A DNA stretch of 29,335 bases. Origin: Vulcanimicrobiota bacterium (lineage in GTDB: Bacteria; Eremiobacterota; Eremiobacteria; Baltobacterales; Baltobacteraceae). The notes under the pieces are model-generated. The model saw only the letters and a program-made list of their open reading frames with translations. It had not been told where the DNA came from and searched no databases. The stretch is taken from positions 1 through 29,335 of the forward strand of contig JASHZC010000294.1 in NCBI GenBank assembly GCA_030042755.1. Reading direction: 5' to 3'. The position numbers and the translations under genes are program-made. Below, piece by piece: positions 1 to 7,871 of this stretch; within the stretch, counting starts at the first letter, position 1; every line of letters begins with the position of its first letter.

Positions 1-372
1 CTCGCCTTCAAAGCGGGAACCGACGACGTGCGCGACTCGCTGGCGATTCGTATTTTGGAAGACCTCTCGGCACGAGGAGCGATCGTGCGTGCATTCGACC
101 CCGCGATCAAGCATGCGGAGTTACCGTCGAATTGCACGCTTGTCGGAACGGCGCTCGATGCGGCGGATGCGGACGCGTTGCTCGTTCTGACCGACTGGCC
201 CGATTTTCGCGAGGTCTCACCTCACGCGATCGCACGAAACCTTAGCGCACAGCTGGTCGTGGACGGACGCAACACGCTCGACATCGAGCGAATTGTGGAC
301 GCCGGGCTCCGGTATCGCGGCGTAGGGCGCTGTGCCGATCCTGCCGTGGACGAACTGCGCGTTGCAATCTAA
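1..372 (+). CDS. UDP-glucose/GDP-mannose dehydrogenase, C-terminal part (5' end outside window)
   Basis: The reading frame is open from base 1, so the gene starts before the window; about 123 residues remain. They match the C-terminal NAD/UDP-binding domain of the nucleotide-sugar dehydrogenase family. The first residues, LAFKAGTDDVRDS, are the family's conserved K-x-x-(T/S)-D-D-x-R-x-S motif, followed by the ILEDLSARGAIVRAFDPAI segment. Enzymes of this family oxidise UDP-glucose to UDP-glucuronate, or GDP-mannose to its uronate, in the cytoplasm using two NAD+. The substrate cannot be read from this fragment. A UDP-glucuronate decarboxylase-like gene at 3861-4835 in the same run favours UDP-glucose (inference). 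The chain-length gene begins 20 bases downstream. The catalytic Cys would lie in the missing part. Confidence 0.85.
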   Translation, partial: LAFKAGTDDVRDSLAIRILEDLSARGAIVRAFDPAIKHAELPSNCTLVGTALDAADADALLVLTDWPDFREVSPHAIARNLSAQLVVDGRNTLDIERIVDAGLRYRGVGRCADPAVDELRVAI

Positions 373-392
373 AGAACACTGAGGTATATCTC

Positions 393-1718
393 ATGGATTT
401 CAAAGATCCGATTGCCGTGATCTGGGGCCGCAAGTGGCTCGTACTTATGGTCGTACTCATCGGCCTTGTCGCGGGACTGATCGCGCTCAAGCTCAGCGGT
501 CCCCAATATCAAGCCACCTCTGCGGTAGCTATCCTTGGACAAAATGACGCCGGACACGACTCCATTGCAAATCCGGTCGACATGCCCTCGATGCTCACCT
601 CGGACGCCGTGCTGACTCGCTTCGAAGCGATGACGAAATGGAAGGAGCCGCTCAAGCTGCTGCGTCAGCGCATCGATGCGACGATCGACATGAACAGCAC
701 ACTGATGCCGATCAACTTTCGAGCACCGACGCCTGCACAAGCGGTAACCGGAGCCAATGCTCTTGCAGATGCGCTTCAACAGACGTATCGCCAGATTTCG
801 GCATCGCGCTACGATGACTTGGCAAACTATCTGAGCGGAGCGTTGAACCGGGAGCGTTCGAAGATCGACAACACCGATCGTCAGCTCGCTACGCTCGTCG
901 CGAAGAATCCCTACGAGGCACAGACTCAGGCCGATCAGGCAATCGCTGCGCAGATCGTCGCTCTGAACGAACAGAAGTCGACGCTTCAAGCCAATTTGCA
1001 AGCCGCCGACGGAGCTGCAGCTCTCGCGGGACAGCGGATGGACGCCATTCAACCGCTCGTCCACAACGAGGTTCTCGAAGCCGATGCAAATTACCGGGCA
1101 CTTGAGAATCAGGTAGCGCAGGCCAATTCACAAAAGGCGGTCGCGCAGTCGCAGTTTACCAGCGCGTATCCGGGAATGCCCGGCTTGAAAGACGAGGTCG
1201 AGCGCACGCGCCTCTTGCTACAACGAGAAGGCCAAAAGGCGATGAGCGAAGGGCCCGGTCAAAGTGTCACATACGCGTCCGCGCTCAAGGATCAACAGGC
1301 CGCCGAGGATGCGGTCTCTCAAAACCAGCAACAACTCCTCGCGGTCGATCAACAGCTCGAATCGTCGCAAGCACAGCTCGCCAACGTGCCCAATGTCGGG
1401 GTCAGGATTGACGGGCTGCGCGTGGAGCGCGACGCAGCCGAGTCCGCGTATCAGATATTCTCGGAACAACGCTCGATCACGCTGGCCGAACAAGCCGAAG
1501 CTGCGGCGCTTGGATCGATCGTCGTAGCCGGCCATGCGACTGAGGCCGAGCCCGCGATTGGCAAAGCATCGCTGCTCATGCCCATTGCAGCCGTATTTGG
1601 ATTCCTCGTCATCGGGTTGACGCTGCCCTTTGCGCTCGAAATGATATCGCCGCGTATGCGGCGTCCGACGATCGAGGCAGTATACGGTAAGCCGGTGATC
1701 GTGTCGGTGGCGTCATGA
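393..1718 (+). CDS. Wzz/GumC-type polysaccharide co-polymerase (chain-length determinant)
   Basis: A 441-residue inner-membrane protein with the classic co-polymerase layout. A short cytoplasmic N-terminus precedes one membrane helix (about residues 15-34). A long periplasmic region rich in Gln, Ala and Glu follows, predicted mostly coiled coil (about 140-370). A second membrane helix lies at about 393-416, with a short tail. Such proteins set chain length during Wzy-dependent polymerisation and, in GumC-like members, help build the export channel. The ATG at 393 has a GAGGT ribosome site a few bases upstream. The 3' end overlaps the next gene by 4 bases (ATGA), so this co-polymerase and its P-loop partner are made as two coupled proteins, as in Gram-positive CpsC/CpsD, not as one Wzc-like fusion. 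Confidence 0.85.
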   Translation: MDFKDPIAVIWGRKWLVLMVVLIGLVAGLIALKLSGPQYQATSAVAILGQNDAGHDSIANPVDMPSMLTSDAVLTRFEAMTKWKEPLKLLRQRIDATIDMNSTLMPINFRAPTPAQAVTGANALADALQQTYRQISASRYDDLANYLSGALNRERSKIDNTDRQLATLVAKNPYEAQTQADQAIAAQIVALNEQKSTLQANLQAADGAAALAGQRMDAIQPLVHNEVLEADANYRALENQVAQANSQKAVAQSQFTSAYPGMPGLKDEVERTRLLLQREGQKAMSEGPGQSVTYASALKDQQAAEDAVSQNQQQLLAVDQQLESSQAQLANVPNVGVRIDGLRVERDAAESAYQIFSEQRSITLAEQAEAAALGSIVVAGHATEAEPAIGKASLLMPIAAVFGFLVIGLTLPFALEMISPRMRRPTIEAVYGKPVIVSVAS

Positions 1719-2398
1719 TCAAACTGTTTCGACGCGGAAAGTCGCAGACTCGTGATCCCTTCCTGACCTTGCGTGCAGCGGTCGAAGCGAGTTGCAAATC
1801 CCCGGCAGTGGTGCTCGTGAGCTCGGTGCTTCCTCGCGACGGCAAAACGACGGTCAGCGCCGGATTGGCAGTTGCGTTGGCAAAGAGCGGATACGCAACG
1901 ATGGCCATCGATGCGGGCACGGAGCCCGACCTTTCGAAGGCGCTCGGCGTCAAGACGGCGCCGTCTGCGGTCAAACGAGCTGCGGAGCATTTAGACGTGA
2001 TGCGCCTGGACGAAGGCGAGCTTCGAAAAACTTCGACAGCTGAGCTGCGGCGAATGTTCGATCAATTACGCGAGCGTTATGCGTTTATCGTGCTCGACGG
2101 TTCGGAACTAAGCGAGGGTGGATTGTCCGCCGCAGCCGCGGTGGACGGCGTCCTTCTGGCGGTACGGAGCGGCCGACCGACCGTGGATGACGATCATCAA
2201 GCAACGCATTTGCTCGATCACTGCCGTGCGCGGTTCATCGGCGTTATCGCTACGGGTGCGCGCGATACGGGACCGCGTCGCAACAAGCGCGGGAAGGGGA
2301 CCGTGCACGCGATCTCCGGCTCGGTGTCGTCGATCCCCGATTCGCGAACGCAGGAGCCGCGATCCGAGCATCACGTTTCTGCAAGCGGCGGCAGGTAA
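1715..2398 (+). CDS. CpsD/BY-kinase-like P-loop protein, probably degenerate
   Basis: A 227-residue MinD/ParA-type P-loop protein that follows the chain-length gene with a 4-base overlap, which is where bacterial tyrosine kinases (CpsD, Wzc C-domain) normally sit. Walker A is readable as LPRDGKTTV near residue 45, and a Walker B-like strand as FIVLDGSEL near 130. The Walker A' site reads AIDAGTEPD where active BY-kinases have an I-D-A-D-x-R-x-P pattern, so the second Asp and the Arg are missing. The C-terminus has no tyrosine cluster; it ends in a Ser/Arg-rich tail. I infer it may bind nucleotide and regulate the co-polymerase without classical autophosphorylation. The ATG at 1715 is fixed by the overlap. 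Confidence 0.7.
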   Translation: MIKLFRRGKSQTRDPFLTLRAAVEASCKSPAVVLVSSVLPRDGKTTVSAGLAVALAKSGYATMAIDAGTEPDLSKALGVKTAPSAVKRAAEHLDVMRLDEGELRKTSTAELRRMFDQLRERYAFIVLDGSELSEGGLSAAAAVDGVLLAVRSGRPTVDDDHQATHLLDHCRARFIGVIATGARDTGPRRNKRGKGTVHAISGSVSSIPDSRTQEPRSEHHVSASGGR

Positions 2399-2407
2399 CG
2401 CTCGCGA

Positions 2408-3838
2408 ATGCAGGCGTCTCTACCGCGTAGGCTGCATGCATCCGCGCTGATCTTGGGTTCCATCGTCTCGGCCGCCGCATTAGGCATAATCGGCGGCCTG
2501 GGCTCGGTGTCGCTCATGGGTGCGTTCCTGTATTGCGTGACGCTCGTGGCCAGCATGGCGTACTGGACGTTTGGCGTGCCCGCTTTGCTCGTGGTTTCTA
2601 CCATCGATGGATTCATGAAGCACGCGAGCGACTCGCCCGGGGTCTATCTCGTCAAGGACCTGTTGCTCGGCGCGATCAGCGTCGGCATGTTGGTACACAT
2701 CGCATTCCACCGTGAATATCTGAACCGGAAGTGGTACGGCTTCTTACCGTGGCTGCTGTTCTTCGCATACATGGCGACGCAAATCGTACATCCGGCTCTT
2801 GGCCCGGCTTCATCGATCGCGGGATTTCGCGCGCGCGCGTTCTTCGGAGTTCTCTACTTGGTCGGCGCAATCTACTTCACGCGCCGAACGCGTCTACTAT
2901 CGATGGCGAATCTCGTAATCGCCTTGGGAGTGGTTGCGGCGCTGTCCGCGATTTTGCAGCGGTGGATGGGATCCGCATGGGACCGATTGGGGCCGGGGTT
3001 CGCGCTTGCGAGCCAGCACTACTCATCTCCCAGCGGTGACGCAACGCTGGCTCCTTCCGACCAACTGCTGATTCGCGCATACGGTGCGCTTGTCGATCCA
3101 ACGGCGTTGGGTTTGTTCTGCGCGTTTGCCGCCCTGTTCGCGATTGCCGCTCTCGGTCGCGCACGTGGGCGCGGCCGGCTGCTGCTTCTCACGTGCGCCG
3201 CCGTCATTCTCGTCGGTCTCTATGAAAGCGGCACGCGTTCCGCCATGGTTGGATTTGGTATCGGTCTGGTCGTGGTAGTCTTGTTCATGCTGACGCAACG
3301 CGGTACGCGCGCGATCGCGCTGATCGCTTTGCTCTTCGTCGGTATGGTCGGCACGGTGGAATTCCTGACGCACAGTGCGCTATCGGAGCGCGCAAACGGC
3401 GTGTCGATCGACTACGCACTGGGAACGCGCGTCCGCAGCGAGAACATCGTGCTCAGCGACCTGATGCGTTATCCTCTGGGTCACGGCCTTGGCGCTTCCA
3501 ACGCGGGGGGATTGGTAAATCCTACCCCCGGCGTTCTGGCTGTCGACAACATCTACTTCGCGTACTTGTATGAAACGGGACCAATCGGCTTAGGGCTGTT
3601 CTTGCTCGTGCAACTGACGTTCCTAACCCTTGCGGTGCGCGCGATCTTTCAACGAACGAAGTATCAGAGCGTCTTTATCGGTTTCGTCGCGGCGCAATGT
3701 GCGATGCTGGTGGCATCGCTCGCGACCCAGGGTTCCTTTGATTACGCACCCGTCGCGCAAATCTTCTGGCTCTTTTGCGGCGCCTTGGCGCTGCCGTGGC
3801 GTCCTTCCGATCTCGAGCCGAAAGCGGCCACACTATGA
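2408..3838 (+). CDS. O-antigen polymerase/ligase-like integral membrane protein (Wzy/WaaL superfamily)
   Basis: A 476-residue polytopic membrane protein with about ten to twelve hydrophobic helices and one larger periplasmic loop (about residues 190-225 and again about 320-370). The segment YESGTRSAMVGFGIG near residue 275 resembles the Wzy_C/O-antigen ligase signature. Family members polymerise lipid-linked repeat units or transfer finished glycan to an acceptor in the periplasm; which one cannot be told from sequence. Its place directly after the chain-length and CpsD-like genes favours a polymerase (inference). It starts at ATG 2408, 9 bases after the previous stop, with no strong ribosome site. 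Its stop overlaps a nine-codon mini-ORF leading into the epimerase gene. Confidence 0.8.
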   Translation: MQASLPRRLHASALILGSIVSAAALGIIGGLGSVSLMGAFLYCVTLVASMAYWTFGVPALLVVSTIDGFMKHASDSPGVYLVKDLLLGAISVGMLVHIAFHREYLNRKWYGFLPWLLFFAYMATQIVHPALGPASSIAGFRARAFFGVLYLVGAIYFTRRTRLLSMANLVIALGVVAALSAILQRWMGSAWDRLGPGFALASQHYSSPSGDATLAPSDQLLIRAYGALVDPTALGLFCAFAALFAIAALGRARGRGRLLLLTCAAVILVGLYESGTRSAMVGFGIGLVVVVLFMLTQRGTRAIALIALLFVGMVGTVEFLTHSALSERANGVSIDYALGTRVRSENIVLSDLMRYPLGHGLGASNAGGLVNPTPGVLAVDNIYFAYLYETGPIGLGLFLLVQLTFLTLAVRAIFQRTKYQSVFIGFVAAQCAMLVASLATQGSFDYAPVAQIFWLFCGALALPWRPSDLEPKAATL

Positions 3839-3864
3839 ACCACATCACGAGGAGGAATACATGA
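3835..3864 (+). other. Nine-codon mini-ORF bridging two genes
   Basis: ATG at 3835 overlaps the stop of the membrane-protein gene by 4 bases (ATGA, 3835-3838). The mini-ORF reads MNHITRRNT and stops at TGA 3862-3864, again overlapping the ATG of the epimerase gene by 4 bases (ATGA, 3861-3864). Its two adjacent AGG codons (3850-3855) form part of the GAGGAGG ribosome site of the epimerase. This could be a coupling minicistron that hands ribosomes across the 22-base gap. It could also be chance; nothing shows it is translated. Confidence 0.3.
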
Positions 3865-4835
3865 AGGCAACGGTCGTCACCGGTGCTGCCGGCTTCGTCG
3901 GCAGCCACCTGGTCGAGCGATTGTGCGCCGAAGGCAGGCATGTCGTTGCCATCGATAATCTGCTTACCGGTCGCGTTTCAAATCTCGAGCGAGCAATGGC
4001 GGAAAAAGGCGCGGCATTCGTGTATGCGGACGTCGCGGAGCGATCCGGAAATCTTCGGAGCATCGTATCGGATGCGGGCGTAACGGGAATTGACGAAGTG
4101 TACCACCTGGCGTCGCCCGCGAGCCCCGAAGCGTACGGAGCGCATCCCTGGGAAACGCTAGCCGCGAATTCGATCGGAACGTTTGAAACGATCGAGCTCG
4201 CGTCGGCATTTTCAGCTCGATATTTGTTCGCGTCTTCATCCGAAGTATATGGAGATCCGTTGGTTCATCCGCAGGCGGAACCATATTTCGGTAACGTGAA
4301 TCCGATCGGCCCACGCGCCTGCTACGACGAAGGGAAGCGATTCGGTGAGGCGTTGGTTTCTGTGGCGATACGCACGCGCCGATTGCACGGCGCAATAGCG
4401 CGTCTGTTCAACTGTTACGGCCCACGTATGGAACTGGGCGACGGGCGCCTCATCCCTGCGCTCTTGCAAGCGGTGTTGCAAAAGCGACGCCTGCCGATCC
4501 AAGGCAGCGGTTTGCAAACCCGTTCCATGACGTACGTCGACGACATCGTCGACGGCCTTCTCATCGTCGCACGGGCGCGATACGACGACGTGCAGCCGGT
4601 GAATCTGGGCACAGAGGACGAGCGTACGGTGCAAGATATCGCGCAGGCAGTCGCGCGCGTAGCGGGCGTTGCCTACGAACCGGAATTCGTGCCCGCAAGG
4701 CCCGAGGATCCCCAGCGGCGCAAACCCTCGATCGAACGCGCGCGCGCACTCGGCTGGGAGCCAAAGACGTCGCTCGACGAAGGCTTGCGTAACACGCTTC
4801 GGTGGTTTTCGACGGAGGCGCTGGCTTTCGCATGA
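3861..4835 (+). CDS. NAD-dependent epimerase/dehydratase, UDP-glucuronate decarboxylase (UDP-xylose synthase)-like
   Basis: A 324-residue extended short-chain dehydrogenase/reductase. The NAD-binding GAAGFVG motif is at residues 8-14. An SSSEVYGDP segment supplies the Ser/Glu residues, and the catalytic Tyr/Lys pair lies in CYDEGKRF (Y-x-x-x-K). The YDEGKR form is characteristic of UDP-glucuronate decarboxylases, which convert UDP-glucuronate to UDP-xylose in the cytoplasm, so the assignment is to that subgroup. The frame is open further upstream, but ATG 3861 is chosen because GAGGAGG (3849-3855) lies 5 bases before it and the Rossmann fold starts at once. With the dehydrogenase at the window start it could give a UDP-Glc to UDP-GlcA to UDP-Xyl route. 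The stop overlaps the next start by 4 bases. Confidence 0.85.
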   Translation: MKATVVTGAAGFVGSHLVERLCAEGRHVVAIDNLLTGRVSNLERAMAEKGAAFVYADVAERSGNLRSIVSDAGVTGIDEVYHLASPASPEAYGAHPWETLAANSIGTFETIELASAFSARYLFASSSEVYGDPLVHPQAEPYFGNVNPIGPRACYDEGKRFGEALVSVAIRTRRLHGAIARLFNCYGPRMELGDGRLIPALLQAVLQKRRLPIQGSGLQTRSMTYVDDIVDGLLIVARARYDDVQPVNLGTEDERTVQDIAQAVARVAGVAYEPEFVPARPEDPQRRKPSIERARALGWEPKTSLDEGLRNTLRWFSTEALAFA

Positions 4836-5647
4836 TCGATACACGCATTGCGCCGCCCGCGAAATCGTCATCGCTCGGGCTGTACATCGATGGCGTCGAA
4901 GTCGACGTGCGTGGATCGAGCGACGTGCTCGCCGTGCTCGCATCGATCTACCGTCGTCATCGTCGCGACGGGAAACGCAACTCGGATGTGGTGCGCGGGC
5001 TGCGGCTGCGCCTTCCCTCGGAACGAGGTGCCGCAGCAGCGATTGCCGGCGCTGCGGCCGAGCGTATTGTGCGCAGCGTGGCGGAGTGTACGGGACGGCA
5101 TGTGATTCGCGCCGCCGCTCTCGAGCGCGACGGCCGAGCGCTGTTGATTGCCGGCGCGCCGGGTTGTGGGAAATCGACGCTCGCGGTGAACCTGCTGAGC
5201 GGTGGCTGGAAGCTGCTCGCAGACGACTACATCCTCATTTCATCGGATGGAGCGACGGCACTCGCGCATCAAGCGTTGATGTCGTTACCGGCACGCAGCA
5301 CGCCACACGTTCCCGCCATCTTCCGTAAGGCGATCGAGTACTCTCACTGGCACTGCGCCGACGACGGCCGCGATCTACGGTTCTTTGAGGTCGATCCTAC
5401 GCTCGTCTTCGGGGAGAAGGTGTGGTCGGACCGCGCACGCCTGGATGCGATCGTCTTACTGGTGCGCGCCGCCGGCGACTTGCGAATGCGCACGATCGAC
5501 GGCGAAAGCGCCGCGCACGAACTTGGCCCGTACGTTCCGAGCGAACTCAAATTCGCGGCGGGGGTTCGAGTCGGTACGATTGCACCGGGCCGCGCGGCTC
5601 GCTGTGCGGAGTCGGTCGACGCGTGGTTCGACGCCCACTGTACCTAG
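4832..5647 (+). CDS. HprK-like P-loop protein (HPr kinase/phosphorylase-related), function unknown
   Basis: A 271-residue protein with a P-loop GAPGCGKST at about 108-116 and an LADDYILI strand at about 129-136, the pattern of the HPr-kinase C-terminal domain. The N-terminal 100 residues do not resemble the HprK N-domain. Proteins of this kind recur in bacterial polysaccharide and peptide-modification clusters with no phosphocarrier HPr nearby, and their substrate is unknown. ATG 4832 overlaps the epimerase stop (ATGA), so it belongs to the same transcript; an upstream GTG at 4802 is possible but less likely. The gene ends 12 bases before the stop of the convergent glycosyltransferase, with no visible terminator. 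Confidence 0.7.
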   Translation: MIDTRIAPPAKSSSLGLYIDGVEVDVRGSSDVLAVLASIYRRHRRDGKRNSDVVRGLRLRLPSERGAAAAIAGAAAERIVRSVAECTGRHVIRAAALERDGRALLIAGAPGCGKSTLAVNLLSGGWKLLADDYILISSDGATALAHQALMSLPARSTPHVPAIFRKAIEYSHWHCADDGRDLRFFEVDPTLVFGEKVWSDRARLDAIVLLVRAAGDLRMRTIDGESAAHELGPYVPSELKFAAGVRVGTIAPGRAARCAESVDAWFDAHCT

Positions 5648-5659
5648 AAAGCAAACGCA

Positions 5660-6784
5660 TCACGCGACCACCGTTCTAAGGACGTCGGTGACGCGACGTG
5701 CGTGCCTACCCGCGTCGAAGTTCGCGGAAAACGTCCGCGCAGCGGCGGAGAAGCGCTCGCGCAACGGTGCGTCGCCGATCAGTGTGCGCAACGCATCCGC
5801 GAACAGCGCTTCGTCGTACGACGGTACGACATATCCCGTTTGCCCGTCGACGACCGCTTCGCTCGTTCCGCCACTGTCGAAACAAACCGCCGGAACTCCG
5901 CACGCAGCGGCTTCGATCAGCGTTCGTCCGAACGGTTCGTTTTCTGAGGTGTTGCACACGATGTCGCTGGCCGCGTATGCCACGCGCGGGTCTTCGAGCC
6001 ACGGAATGAAATGTATCCGATCGGACAGACCCAGCTGCTCGGTCAACGCGTGCAGCTCGTCGACAAAATCGGTATCGCGGAATAACGGTGCGCCCACGAT
6101 CGCAAAATGCACGTCGTCGCGATTGGCGATTCCGCTAGCCGCGCGGATAAAGCGGTCGTGCCCCTTCCAGCGGTTTATGCGCCCCACGATCGAGACGACG
6201 GTGTTCCCTTCGGGAAGCGCAAGTGCGCGACGGGCATCCGCGCGCGAGGGAAGCGCACGGTAGACGTCAAGGTCGAGCGGATTGGGGATAACATCGGTTT
6301 TCGGCAGGGCGAACGCGTCGCTCACCGCACTGGAAATTGCGATGCGCCGCCGAGTGCAACCGGCGAGGACCGTTCGAATCAGCTGCCGGGCAGAACCTTC
6401 GAGAATGTCGCGCAGATGCGCGATGCAGCGCACGCGAGCGACTCGCGCCGCCGGCGCTGCAAGCAAGTGTGCCTTGACCGTATTCGTGTACACGACGTCG
6501 GGACCGAGCGCAGCGATTTCGCGCGCCAGAGACAAAATAGCGGCGGGGACGCCGAGCGCTCCCGTGGTTCCCATGTGCTCGCGCTTCGTTTGCAATGTGG
6601 CGTCGGGAATCGGAACGATGCGCGGTTCGATTCCGACGGCGCGAAGGCGTTCGGCGAAGATCCCGTCTCGAAAAACGATCGCTTGCGCATCGACATCGTT
6701 GGGCAGCGCACGCAGCAGAAGGAGAAGGCTTTGCTCGGCGCCGCCGAGCGCGTCACCCGATTGATTGACGAACGCGACGCGCAT
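5660..6784 (-). CDS. Glycosyltransferase family 4 (GT-B fold)
   Basis: A 374-residue retaining GT4-type enzyme. The N-terminal domain opens with MRVAFVNQSGDALGGAEQSL, with the glycine-rich acceptor-side loop. The C-domain has the GRINRWKGHDRFI segment (about 205-217) and the E-x7-E motif EPFGRTLIE at 283-291, followed by GVPAV, which bind the nucleotide-sugar donor. It likely adds a sugar to a lipid-linked glycan on the cytoplasmic side; donor and acceptor are unknown. The frame is open upstream, but the ATG at 6784 is chosen because the domain begins there. The gene overlaps the upstream glycosyltransferase by 32 bases, so the two are co-transcribed. Confidence 0.88.
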   Translation of the reverse strand: MRVAFVNQSGDALGGAEQSLLLLLRALPNDVDAQAIVFRDGIFAERLRAVGIEPRIVPIPDATLQTKREHMGTTGALGVPAAILSLAREIAALGPDVVYTNTVKAHLLAAPAARVARVRCIAHLRDILEGSARQLIRTVLAGCTRRRIAISSAVSDAFALPKTDVIPNPLDLDVYRALPSRADARRALALPEGNTVVSIVGRINRWKGHDRFIRAASGIANRDDVHFAIVGAPLFRDTDFVDELHALTEQLGLSDRIHFIPWLEDPRVAYAASDIVCNTSENEPFGRTLIEAAACGVPAVCFDSGGTSEAVVDGQTGYVVPSYDEALFADALRTLIGDAPLRERFSAAARTFSANFDAGRHARRVTDVLRTVVA

Positions 6785-7832
6785 TGTGCATCCACGTAAA
6801 CTGCGTGAGGGCCCGCAGGCGGCCCGCGTCGCCCATTTCACGGGCACGCGAGTCGTCGCAGAGCAGGAGAAGGAGCGCTTGCGCGATCGCATCGCCGTCG
6901 TTTCCGTCGACGATGAGCCCCGTGACGCCGTCTACGATCGCGTCTTCAGCACCGGAACTGCGTCCGCCGATTGCCGGGAGCGCTGCCATCGCCGCCTCTA
7001 GGTACACGATGCCGAAGCCTTCCGCGTCATCGCCTTCGGTTCGCGTCGGCATAGCAAAGCACCACGCGCGCGCATACGCGGCGTCACGCCCGGCGTCGTC
7101 GACCGCGCCCAGAAAGCATACCTCTGCGCCGGTCCCAAGATCAGCCGCAAGCCGCTCGAGACGCGGACGATCGGGCCCTGTCCCGACGATTTCGAGACGA
7201 ACGCGCCCCAGACGCTCGCGAAGCGCGGGAAGGGCTTCGATCAGGCGATCCACACCTTTGCGCGGAACGAGCCTGCCGACGAACAGGATCGTCGGAACCT
7301 GGGCCGGAGTTCGGTCGATCGCACGCTCGTCGACCCCGCACGGCACGATCTCTAGGCCTTCTTGCACGCCATACGTGCGAACGCGCGTCGCAGTGAATCT
7401 GCTGTTGGCAATGATGCAATCCGCTCTCGCGAGCGTCCATTTCAGCAGCCGTTCGCGCAGCGACCCGCGCTTCGCGGCGATTTCCGTGCCGTGTGCAAGG
7501 ATCACGAGCTTGCCGCGCAGTGCACGCGGAAGCAACGCCGCGATGAAGCCGGCGGGAAACCAGGACAGTGCGATCGTCGACCCGTCGGCGGCGATTCGAT
7601 GCGCGCGCGCTGTTACGAGCATCGCGGAGAGCATGCGTAGCGGGCGTATCGCGCCTGCAAAGCGGAGCACCGGCATTCGCAGCATCGTATCGTAGCTGGC
7701 CGAGCCGGGTTGACGCGGAGCAACGACTGCAACGCGGTCTCCCAGATCCAGCAACGAGTCGGCAAGGCGGAGGGCATAGCGTTGGATGCCGCCGTACTCC
7801 GGCGGGAAATCGAACGTCAGCAATACCGGCAC
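6753..7832 (-). CDS. Glycosyltransferase family 4 (GT-B fold)
   Basis: A 359-residue GT4 enzyme starting at GTG 7832, with GAGAAAGG as ribosome site 6 bases before. The N-terminus has the FPPEYGGIQRY loop. The donor site has VGRLVPRKGVDRLIEALP (about 180-197) and the E-x7-E motif EGFGIVYLE at 271-279. It is clearly related to the protein encoded at 13425-14555: both begin MPV, both contain FPP-x-x-GG, and their EGFGIVYLEAAMA donor regions are nearly identical, so they are paralogues about 6 kb apart. It is the first gene of a two-gene run with the glycosyltransferase at 5660-6784. Sugar specificity cannot be read from sequence. Confidence 0.9.
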   Translation of the reverse strand: MPVLLTFDFPPEYGGIQRYALRLADSLLDLGDRVAVVAPRQPGSASYDTMLRMPVLRFAGAIRPLRMLSAMLVTARAHRIAADGSTIALSWFPAGFIAALLPRALRGKLVILAHGTEIAAKRGSLRERLLKWTLARADCIIANSRFTATRVRTYGVQEGLEIVPCGVDERAIDRTPAQVPTILFVGRLVPRKGVDRLIEALPALRERLGRVRLEIVGTGPDRPRLERLAADLGTGAEVCFLGAVDDAGRDAAYARAWCFAMPTRTEGDDAEGFGIVYLEAAMAALPAIGGRSSGAEDAIVDGVTGLIVDGNDGDAIAQALLLLLCDDSRAREMGDAGRLRALTQFTWMHNARRVRQSIG

Positions 7833-7871
7833 GCAGAACCTTTCTCCCGACGCGTCGAAAGACGCAAAGCA

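Noticed and set aside
369..1064. 231-codon open frame on the - strand opposite the chain-length gene
   Set aside because: It is the complement of a gene with clear membrane helices and coiled coil; its Arg/Cys-rich product has no recognisable features.
3630..3860. Upstream extension of the epimerase frame
   Set aside because: It overlaps the membrane-protein gene in another frame, and ATG 3861 has a strong ribosome site directly before the NAD-binding fold.
4236..4943. 235-codon open frame on the - strand opposite the epimerase and HprK-like genes
   Set aside because: Arg/His-rich complement of two well-supported + strand genes; no motif or ribosome site.
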